Below are positions 1 through 4,435 of a DNA stretch of 5,694 bases, piece by piece (the stretch's first letter is position 1; each line of letters starts with the position of its first letter). Made by a program: the position numbers and the translations under genes. Location of the stretch: assembly GCA_017550765.1 (NCBI GenBank), contig JAFZOC010000171.1, positions 1 to 5,694 of the forward strand. The letters are read 5' to 3'. Source of the DNA: Oscillospiraceae bacterium. GTDB lineage: Bacteria > Bacillota_A > Clostridia > Oscillospirales > Oscillospiraceae. The notes under the pieces were generated by a model. It was given only the letters and a program-made list of their open reading frames with translations. It was not told the DNA's origin and searched no databases.

Positions 1-60
1 GGGGCCTGGGTCGGCGCCGGGGCCTGGGTGGGCGCGGGAGCCGGGGCCTGGGTCGGCGCG
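1..60 (-). repeat. Degenerate short repeats coding for APTQAP linker
   Basis: Three copies of a unit beginning ggggcctgggt(c/g)ggcgc start at positions 1, 19 and 43, giving periods of 18 and 24 bp, both multiples of three. They lie in frame in the leftward gene and encode the Pro/Ala/Thr/Gln linker. The array continues past the left edge, so the copy number is unknown. Confidence 0.75.
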
Positions 61-290
61 GTGGTGGGCAGGGTGCTCACGGGCTCGAAGGTGGCGGCGG
101 GCGCCGTGGGCTCGCTGATGATGACCTGAGCGCCCGGGTCGGCGGGCTGCAGGGCCTCCACCTGCTGCTGGGGCTCCGTCGCAGGTCTGCTGTTGCGGGA
201 CTTGTCCAGTCCCAGCAGGAAGAGCACCACGATGGCGACGACCAGCAAAAAGACGATGATGAACAAGATCGCAGAGATCCGATTTTTCAT
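1..290 (-). CDS. Membrane-anchored protein with Pro/Thr-rich linker, N-terminal fragment
   Basis: The gene reads leftward from an ATG at 290-288 and stays open to the left edge (96 complete codons), so the C-terminus is missing. Seen: MKNR, then a hydrophobic helix at about residues 5-27 with no lipobox cysteine, then DKSRNSR, then a low-complexity stretch rich in Pro, Ala, Thr and Gln that ends in three APTQAP-type repeats. The start is supported by AAAGGAG (299-305, minus strand) 8 nt upstream of the ATG and by a good promoter further up. The topology implies a short cytoplasmic tail, one membrane anchor and an extracytoplasmic linker holding a domain away from the membrane. What that domain is (peptidase, wall-binding, SH3-like or other) cannot be told from this window. 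The gene is divergent from the 676-1770 gene. The reading frame is secure; the function is unknown. Confidence 0.85.
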   Translation of the reverse strand, partial: MKNRISAILFIIVFLLVVAIVVLFLLGLDKSRNSRPATEPQQQVEALQPADPGAQVIISEPTAPAATFEPVSTLPTTAPTQAPAPAPTQAPAPTQA

Positions 291-385
291 GGGATGCGCT
301 CCTTTCCAAGGGCAAAGAGTGACCGACGCGGCGAAAGGCGTCCGAAACGCGAGCGGACGCCCCTCCCGGCCGCTGTGTCCTGCGC

Positions 386-414
386 ATTATAACACGCTGT
401 GAACAAAATGTCTA
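386..414 (-). promoter_or_regulatory. Promoter for the leftward membrane-protein gene
   Basis: On the minus strand, TAGACA (409-414; 5 of 6 matches to TTGACA) is separated by exactly 17 bp from a perfect TATAAT (386-391). This predicts transcription starting near 379 and an untranslated leader of about 88 nt before the ATG at 290. The upstream side is AT-rich, with three acaaa motifs spaced about 10-11 bp apart (403, 414, 424 on the plus strand). It looks like a housekeeping (sigma-A type) promoter. Confidence 0.75.
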
Positions 415-506
415 CAAAATAGTTACAAAGTTAGGGAATGTTAAGAAATGCACGGGCCTTTTGCCCGGCTGCGGGACGGGAACGGGCGGCCACGGGGAGC
501 CGGACC

Positions 507-535
507 TTGCGTTCGGACCGGGGGCGTGCTATACT
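507..535 (+). promoter_or_regulatory. Candidate promoter for the 676-1770 gene
   Basis: TATACT (530-535; 5 of 6 to TATAAT) has TTGCGT (507-512; the first three bases match TTGACA) 17 bp upstream. Transcription would start near 542, leaving a leader of about 134 nt that contains several inverted repeats. The -10 is good and the -35 mediocre, so the promoter may be weak or activator-assisted. Confidence 0.5.
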
Positions 536-542
536 GGAGACC

Positions 543-654
543 GCGGCGCTCCCCGCGCCGCCTGTGGCGGACCGGGCGAAAAAATGCGGGATAGGCGCAA
601 CTTTTTTCGCCCCTCGTCCGTTATACAGACAGATCCTCCGGGCGTCAGGCCCGG
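543..654 (+). promoter_or_regulatory. Hairpin-rich mRNA leader of the 676-1770 gene
   Basis: Four inverted repeats lie between the candidate promoter and the ribosome site. Hairpin A: gcggcgc/gcgccgc (543-549 with 555-561, loop 5). Hairpin B: ccgcc/ggcgg (558-562 with 566-570, loop 3), which uses four bases of A and so excludes it. Hairpin C: 574-612, listed separately. Hairpin D: ccgggc/gcccgg (638-643 with 649-654, loop 5), ending 8 nt before the GGAGG ribosome site at 663-667. Mutually exclusive A and B followed by C and D resembles an attenuator or translational-control leader. GC-rich DNA gives some hairpins by chance, so the function is inferred only. I do not recognise a known riboswitch class. 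Confidence 0.35.
574..612 (+). repeat. Long inverted repeat in the leader (hairpin C)
   Basis: The arms gggcgaaaaaa (574-584) and ttttttcgccc (602-612) are perfect 11-bp complements. They are extended inward by tgcg (585-588) and cgca (596-599), with a 7-nt loop ggatagg and a 2-nt bulge, giving a 15-bp stem. The layout (A6, short GC stem, T6) reads like a compact bidirectional terminator. However, the innermost GC stem is only 4 bp, so strong termination is doubtful. Confidence 0.6.
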
Positions 655-675
655 CGAAAAAGGGAGGAGAATGAC

Positions 676-1770
676 ATGGCGACAGAGATGGAGATCAACA
701 ACGCCCTGGCCGCCTGCGGCTTCGGCAACTTGAACGGCGTGGTGTTCTACGGGGCCTGGAAAGGCTACCCGATCACCCTGCGGAAGATCGCGGGGCGCAG
801 CTTCTATGTGGACGCGGCGGCGGCCCTGGACGCGGTCCCGGGGGCCCTGCGGAGGGCGCTGGGCAAGGAACTCAAGGACAAGGGCGTGAAGATGGGCGCT
901 CCGGCGGCCTCCGGCAAGGCCAGGGTCTGCTTCACCACCGCCGTCAGCACCAAGGAAGACGCTGCGGCCATCCTCCGGATGCGCCTGGACGCGATCGTGG
1001 AGGCCCTGCGCCATAACGGCGTGGCCCCGGCCTCGGTCTGCGCGGTCACGGGCTCGCCCCGGCCGGACGCGCTGTGCCTGGTGGACCTGGGCGGCGTGCC
1101 CAGCTATCAGCCGGTGGCGTCAGCGGCGATCCGCCAGAAGAACGAGCAGGTGAAGGCCCAGGCGGAGGAGAACGAGCTCAACGGCAGCTACGCCCTGGGC
1201 TTCGTCGGCGCGCTCCTGGGCATGCTGGCGGGCCTGATCCCCAACCTCCTGACCGTGATCTTCGCCGAGCGGATCTTCGCGCTGCTCTTCGCCCTGGTGC
1301 CCATCTGCGCCATGCTGGGCTACAAGCTCTTCAAGGGCAAGATGACCAAGGGCTCCGTCGCCATCGTGATCGCGGTCAGCGTGGTCGGCGTGCTGCTGAT
1401 GCCCATGCTGGAGATCGTCTTTTATCTGATGCGGGACTACGGAGATACCTTCGGCGAGGCGCTGGGCGACCTGGGCCTGATCCTGCGCGAGCCCTCTTTC
1501 TCCGGCCAGATCGGTGCGGAGCTGGTGCAGCTGCTGATCTTCATGGCCCTGGGCATCCTGATCGCCTGGCGTTTCATCAGCGGCCAGACCAACAGCAGCG
1601 CCGCCAAGTTCGGCGAGATCCAGCTGGCGTCTCTGCGGCCCCTGCCCGGCGCGGAGCAGGCCGACTACGCCCAGCGCGCCCCCTACGGCTACGACCCCAT
1701 GACCGGCGCTCCCCTGCAGGCCCCCGCCTATGACCGCTGGGACAGCGGCCCCGCCGACGGACTGAACTGA
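676..1770 (+). CDS. Uncharacterised multi-pass membrane protein
   Basis: The gene encodes 364 residues. The start is fixed by GGAGG (663-667) 8 nt before the ATG. Residues 1-165 look soluble, with mixed alpha/beta character and scattered cysteines (C14, C85, C122, C134) that form no obvious metal motif. A charged stretch (about 153-168, QKNEQVKAQAEENEL) leads into four likely membrane helices at about 171-195, 198-218, 227-251 and 280-301. The first begins with a Gly/Ala/Leu run (GFVGALLGMLAGLIPN). The loop between helices 3 and 4 is acidic (RDYGDTFGEALGDLG). The last 60 residues form a hydrophilic tail rich in Pro, Gly and Tyr (APYGYDPMTGAPLQAP). There is no signal peptide, so the N-terminal region probably lies in the cytoplasm. 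The gene stands alone between a promoter and a terminator. I do not recognise the family or function. It is clearly a real gene by ribosome site, codon pattern and topology. Confidence 0.88.
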   Translation: MATEMEINNALAACGFGNLNGVVFYGAWKGYPITLRKIAGRSFYVDAAAALDAVPGALRRALGKELKDKGVKMGAPAASGKARVCFTTAVSTKEDAAAILRMRLDAIVEALRHNGVAPASVCAVTGSPRPDALCLVDLGGVPSYQPVASAAIRQKNEQVKAQAEENELNGSYALGFVGALLGMLAGLIPNLLTVIFAERIFALLFALVPICAMLGYKLFKGKMTKGSVAIVIAVSVVGVLLMPMLEIVFYLMRDYGDTFGEALGDLGLILREPSFSGQIGAELVQLLIFMALGILIAWRFISGQTNSSAAKFGEIQLASLRPLPGAEQADYAQRAPYGYDPMTGAPLQAPAYDRWDSGPADGLN

Positions 1771-1800
1771 GAACGGTCCCCCGGGCATACGGCGGCCGCG

Positions 1801-1826
1801 GGGCATCCGGCAAGGGCATCCGGCAA
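1801..1826. repeat. Tandem 13-bp repeat before a terminator
   Basis: Two perfect copies of gggcatccggcaa (1801-1813 and 1814-1826) abut. A diverged third copy, gggcatacggcgg (10 of 13), lies at 1783-1795. They sit in the 3' untranslated region between the stop codon (1770) and the terminator hairpin (1835). The end of the second copy can extend the terminator stem by pairing gcaaag (1823-1828) with ctttgc (1862-1867). Confidence 0.85.
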
Positions 1827-1834
1827 AGAGAACG

Positions 1835-1865
1835 GCCCGCCGCTCCTTCGGGAGCGGCGGGCTTT
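1835..1865 (+). terminator. Intrinsic terminator, UUCG tetraloop
   Basis: A perfect 12-bp GC-rich stem (gcccgccgctcc at 1835-1846 with ggagcggcgggc at 1851-1862) is closed by a very stable C(UUCG)G tetraloop and followed by TTT. It ends the 676-1770 transcript. The U-tract is short, but the stem is very stable. Confidence 0.85.
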
Positions 1866-1957
1866 GCGCATCTGCGCGGCAGGCCGGAAGGAACGGAGCG
1901 GGACGGCGCGCGGGGAGCGCCCCCGGCTAAAAATTCGGGCTAAAGCGAAAAAAAGCG

Positions 1958-1987
1958 GATCCGTCCGGGCCCGGATCGGATTATGAT
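1958..1987 (+). promoter_or_regulatory. Candidate promoter/operator of the first sigma module
   Basis: TATGAT (1982-1987; 5 of 6 to TATAAT) is a plausible -10, placing the transcript start near 1994, about 34 nt before the preferred TTG start. I see no good housekeeping -35 at the expected distance. Instead an inverted repeat gatccg/cggatc (1958-1963 with 1972-1977, 8-nt loop) occupies the -35 and spacer region and could bind a regulator. An A-rich tract (1928-1955) lies just upstream. A sigma-autoregulated promoter is possible, but I cannot identify its elements. Confidence 0.35.
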
Positions 1988-2027
1988 AGGTGAACGGCCG
2001 TGGAAGAAAGAGATCGAGGTGAGGAGC

Positions 2028-2579
2028 TTGACCGATGCAGAAGCGCTCCGGCGCTTGCAGGCGGGAGACCAGCAGGCGCTGGAATGGTTCATCGACCGCT
2101 ACAGCGCCTATGTGGGCGCCGTCGTGAACAGCGTCCTGCAGAGCAGCATGAGCCGGGCGGATGTGGAAGAGGTGACGGCAGACGTGTTCGTCGCCCTCTG
2201 GCGCAGCGCCGGGCGGCTCATCCCCATGAACCTGAAGGGCTGGCTCAGCCGTGTGGCGCGGAGCCTGGCCCTTCGGAAGCTGCGGGAGCAGAGCCGGGAT
2301 CTGCCGCTGGAGGAGGACGTCCTGGTCCTGGAGGAGGACCCGCTGATCGAACGGCTGGACCGGGAGCAGCGGGACCGGCTGGTGCGGGAGGCGGTATCCG
2401 CCATGCCGCAGCCGGACCGGGAGATCTTCCTGCGCCACTATTACTACTGCCAGAGCACGTCCACGATCGCGGAGAAGATGCGGATGAACGTCTCCACGGT
2501 GAAGACCAGGCTCCGGCGGGGGCGCGAAAAGCTCCGGCAGCGACTCGCCCGATCGGGAATGACGACAGGAGGCGGCTGA
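2028..2579 (+). CDS. ECF-type RNA polymerase sigma factor (module 1)
   Basis: The product is about 183 residues of the sigma-70 family, extracytoplasmic-function type. In numbering from the TTG start, region 2 (core RNA polymerase and -10 binding) spans about 17-88, including DVEEVTADVFVALWRS and LKGWLSRVARSLALRKLRE. A short acidic linker follows. Region 4 (-35 recognition) spans about 119-175: MPQPDREIFLRHYYY, then the helix-turn-helix STIAEKMRMNVSTVKTRLRRGREKL. TTG at 2028 is preferred because GAGGTGA (2016-2022) lies 5 nt upstream and the homologous part (TDAEALRRLQAGDQ) begins there. An in-frame ATG at 1983 would add 15 unconvincing residues, lacks a ribosome site and falls inside the likely -10 box. 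The stop lies 1 bp before the next start, so the two genes should be co-transcribed. The family call is firm; the target regulon is unknown. Confidence 0.9.
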   Translation: MTDAEALRRLQAGDQQALEWFIDRYSAYVGAVVNSVLQSSMSRADVEEVTADVFVALWRSAGRLIPMNLKGWLSRVARSLALRKLREQSRDLPLEEDVLVLEEDPLIERLDREQRDRLVREAVSAMPQPDREIFLRHYYYCQSTSTIAEKMRMNVSTVKTRLRRGREKLRQRLARSGMTTGGG

Positions 2580-2580
2580 C

Positions 2581-3672
2581 ATGCAACTGAGCATCCGAGA
2601 CTTGCTCGACGGCCTGGAGGACAGCTCCGTGCCGATGGAAGAGCGCGACGTCGTCTCCGCGACGAAGATCAAGGAGCTGACGAGAATGAAACTGGAACAG
2701 GATAAAACAAAGACCGGACGGACGGTCCGGAAACGCATCCTCACGCTGGCCCTGGCGGCGGCGCTGGTGCTGGCCCTGGGGGCCGTGGCCTGGGCGGCCT
2801 GGAGCATCCACGCCGCACGGCAGCAGGAACTGCGCCAGGACCTGCATATCGAGGAGAACGGGGCGGGCAGCTATGTGGAGTTCCCGGTGCCCGACGAGGA
2901 CGTCCCCGGCCTGGTGCTCCTCTCCACGGTGAACGACGGCGAGGAGCAGCGGGTCTATGTGGACATCTCCCCCGTGAGCGAGGAGGAGGTCGTGGGCTTC
3001 ACCGAGGATGTGAACTACACCTGGAGCATCGAGGGCACCGAGATCGGCGGCTTCGCCGGGCCCAAGCTGCCCGCGGACCTGTCCGTCTCCGGGGACGAGG
3101 CGATCCGGGAGGCGCTGCTGACCTACGCCTACGACCGGGAGACCCGGACCATGACGCTGGAGTGCTACATGGGCATGACGGCGATCCGGCGCGCCCAGGC
3201 GGAGCTGGGCACGGAGGCCCTGCCGCTGCTGGTGCATCTGCGCCGGGGACAGACGCTGCTTCGCAGCTTTGGCCCCGTATCGCTGGCCCCCACCGAAGAG
3301 CAGATCCGCGTCTTCGACTTCGGCCCGGCGCTCTATCGCGATGAAGAGCTGGACAGGGAGGTCCAGATCCTGGGCCTGGAGCTGACCCCCTTCAGCGCCG
3401 TCTGGAAACTCAGCTATCCCGAAGCCGAGCAGTTCCACCGGCCTGACGCCGACTGGGAGGCCTATGCGCCCTGGAGCGCCCTGGAGGACAAGATCTGCGT
3501 GGAGGCGGAGCTCGTCTTCTCCGACGGCTCGGTCTTCTCCACCGGCGGGGCGCTGACCAGCCCCTATGCCGACGGCGCGGTGCGGCTCAACTGCGGCTGG
3601 GGCCGCGCGATCGACATCGACGACGTGGTGGAGATCCGCCTGGGCGACCGGGTCCTCTGGTCGGCGGACTGA
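2581..3672 (+). CDS. Single-pass membrane protein, putative anti-sigma factor (module 1)
   Basis: The product is 363 residues. AGGAGG (2567-2572), inside the end of the sigma gene, sits 8 nt before the ATG. Residues 1-51 are a charged cytoplasmic segment (IRDLLDGLEDSSVPMEERDVV, then KELTRMKLEQ and a basic RKR stop). One membrane helix follows at about 52-74 (LALAAALVLALGAVAWAAW). Residues 75-363 are a large, acidic, aromatic-rich extracytoplasmic region that looks beta-rich. The order sigma gene then single-pass membrane gene, with a 1-bp gap, is typical of ECF sigma/anti-sigma pairs. The inferred role is to hold the sigma factor at the membrane until an envelope signal arrives. There is no HxxxCxxC zinc motif, and I cannot place the sensor domain in a named family with confidence. 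The membrane segment is nearly identical to that of the 4420-5325 product. Gene certain; role probable. Confidence 0.85.
   Translation: MQLSIRDLLDGLEDSSVPMEERDVVSATKIKELTRMKLEQDKTKTGRTVRKRILTLALAAALVLALGAVAWAAWSIHAARQQELRQDLHIEENGAGSYVEFPVPDEDVPGLVLLSTVNDGEEQRVYVDISPVSEEEVVGFTEDVNYTWSIEGTEIGGFAGPKLPADLSVSGDEAIREALLTYAYDRETRTMTLECYMGMTAIRRAQAELGTEALPLLVHLRRGQTLLRSFGPVSLAPTEEQIRVFDFGPALYRDEELDREVQILGLELTPFSAVWKLSYPEAEQFHRPDADWEAYAPWSALEDKICVEAELVFSDGSVFSTGGALTSPYADGAVRLNCGWGRAIDIDDVVEIRLGDRVLWSAD
2753..2796 (+). repeat. 44-bp exact direct repeat, copy 1
   Basis: These 44 bp are identical to 4553-4596, exactly 1800 bp downstream. They encode AAALVLALGAVAWA, the membrane helix of the module-1 putative anti-sigma factor. 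Extending left to 2741 adds 12 positions with only three mismatches (53 of 56 overall). Identity includes third codon positions, which protein constraint alone does not explain. Confidence 0.9.
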
Positions 3673-3725
3673 GGCTCCGGCGAGACGTGCGCCCACGCCG
3701 GCGCGTGTGAAAGACGATCATCGGG

Positions 3726-3767
3726 CAGGGCCCGCCGCGTCCCACGGGGACCGGCGGGCCCTGTTTT
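3726..3767 (+). terminator. Intrinsic terminator after module 1
   Basis: A perfect 12-bp stem, cagggcccgccg (3726-3737) with cggcgggccctg (3752-3763), is prolonged past a 1-nt bulge by gtccc/gggac (3739-3743 with 3747-3751) around a 3-nt loop. TTTT follows. It lies 54 bp past the stop at 3672 and separates the two sigma modules into different transcripts. Confidence 0.88.
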
Positions 3768-3790
3768 GGGCGCCCGCCGCCCCCGTGCCC

Positions 3791-3830
3791 GATAAAAATG
3801 CGCCGCGCTGGACCGCAGCGCATTTTTGTC
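3791..3830. terminator. Second, bidirectional terminator-like hairpin
   Basis: The arms aaaaatgcgc (3794-3803) and gcgcattttt (3818-3827) are perfect complements. Outer g-a-t/g-t-c pairing extends them by three pairs including one G-U, and gcg/cgc (3805-3807 with 3814-3816) can pair inside. The A5-stem-T5 layout suits termination in both directions. It follows the stronger terminator at 3726-3767, so it may serve as a backup. Its loop and right arm overlap the candidate promoter of the second sigma module. Confidence 0.65.
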
Positions 3831-3837
3831 GTATATA
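3809..3837 (+). promoter_or_regulatory. Candidate promoter of the second sigma module
   Basis: TGGACC (3809-3814; 4 of 6 to TTGACA) and TATATA (3832-3837; 5 of 6 to TATAAT) are separated by 17 bp. Transcription would start near 3844, about 25 nt before the ATG at 3869. The -35 falls in the apical part of the hairpin at 3791-3830, and the right arm forms the spacer. The repeated TA run allows a shifted -10. Confidence 0.5.
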
Positions 3838-3868
3838 TAGGTGAGAGCTCTTCACAAAGGAGGCCAGC

Positions 3869-4435
3869 ATGGAAGATAAAGACATCGTGGATCTGTACTG
3901 GCAGCGCTCCGATCGGGCCATATCGGAGACGGAACGAAAATACGGGCGATACTGCCGCAAGATCGCGGCCAACATCTGCGGGAACGAAGAAGATGCGGAG
4001 GAGTGCGTCAACGATACCTGGCTGCGGGCCTGGGGGTCGATGCCGGACCGCCGCCCCGCGACGCTGTCGGGCTTCCTGGGCCGTATCACCCGAAACTTCG
4101 CCCTGGACCGCATCAAGGCGAAGAAGAGGAACAAGCGCGGAGGAGGGGAGGCGCCCCTTGCCCTGGACGAACTGGCCGAATGCGTCTCCGGCGGGACAGA
4201 GCCGGAGCGGGCGCTGGACGAGAAGCTGCTGCGGGAGAGCGTCGGACGCTTCGTGGCGGCGCTGCCCGAGCCGGAGAAGACGGTCTTCGTTCTGCGATAC
4301 TGGTATCTGGCCCCCATCCGGGAGATCGGGGCGAAACTGCAGCTCGATCCGGGCAAGGTCAAGAAGCTCCTGGCCCGGACCCGACAAAAACTGAGAGATC
4401 GTCTTCAGGAGGAGGGCTCATGGTGGATACGCTGA
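3869..4435 (+). CDS. ECF-type RNA polymerase sigma factor (module 2)
   Basis: The product is 188 residues with a start fixed by AAAGGAGG (3856-3863) 5 nt before the ATG. Region 2 covers about 14-87: ISETERKYGRYCRKIA, the typical EEDAEECVNDTWLRAW block, then LSGFLGRITRNFALDRIKA. A variable, glycine-rich linker covers 88-118. Region 4 covers about 119-182 (RFVAALPEPEKTVFVLRYWYL), with the helix-turn-helix IREIGAKLQLDPGKVKKLLARTRQKL. I recognise this pattern (IVDLYWQRSDRAISETERKYG) as a sigma-70 family type common in Clostridia and usually followed by a membrane protein gene. It differs strongly from the module-1 sigma factor in both regions, so different promoter targets are likely. The last 16 bp overlap the next gene, which suggests translational coupling. 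Confidence 0.93.
   Translation: MEDKDIVDLYWQRSDRAISETERKYGRYCRKIAANICGNEEDAEECVNDTWLRAWGSMPDRRPATLSGFLGRITRNFALDRIKAKKRNKRGGGEAPLALDELAECVSGGTEPERALDEKLLRESVGRFVAALPEPEKTVFVLRYWYLAPIREIGAKLQLDPGKVKKLLARTRQKLRDRLQEEGSWWIR

Larger units (their letters stand above)
291..675. other. Divergent intergenic region, no gene seen
   Basis: This 385-bp gap separates the leftward gene (start 290) from the rightward gene (start 676). It holds the leftward promoter at 386-414, a short AT-rich island at about 386-450 that stands out in GC-rich surroundings, a rightward promoter at 507-535 and a leader with several hairpins at 543-654. Possible reading frames across it have no good ribosome site plus plausible protein composition, and I see no tRNA or other known RNA. 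Confidence 0.6.

Noticed and set aside
1..60. CRISPR-like repeats at the left edge
   Set aside because: The units are short, in frame and directly adjacent, and encode a Pro/Thr linker; there are no spacers.
193..402. Open frame of 69 codons on the plus strand
   Set aside because: It is antisense to the secure leftward gene and promoter, has no ribosome site and shows no protein-like composition.
574..612. Hairpin C as a true intrinsic terminator ending a small RNA
   Set aside because: The GC part of the stem beside the T6 run is only 4 bp, too weak to claim termination. It is kept as an inverted repeat and possible leader element.
529..1014. Long open frame on the minus strand opposite the 676-1770 gene
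   Set aside because: It mirrors a GC-rich coding gene; the His/Gln/Gly/Arg-heavy composition is typical of an antisense shadow.
2000..2590. GTG-started frame of 196 codons with AGGTGA upstream
   Set aside because: It has a plausible ribosome site, but the product is Gly/Ala/Pro/Arg-rich low-complexity sequence in the wrong frame of a clear sigma gene. It is mentioned only as a possible decoy start.
2581..3672. Naming the module-1 membrane protein as RsiV/RsgI-type or assigning a numbered domain family
   Set aside because: Topology and neighbourhood fit an anti-sigma factor, but I see no diagnostic motif that would justify a specific family name.
2245..3696. 483-codon open frame on the minus strand
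   Set aside because: It spans two well-supported plus-strand genes and has shadow-type composition, without a ribosome site or recognisable domain.
4003..4419. N-terminal extension of the module-2 membrane protein to an ATG at 4003
   Set aside because: The extension is an out-of-frame reading of the sigma gene. A strong AGGAGG site supports the start at 4420.
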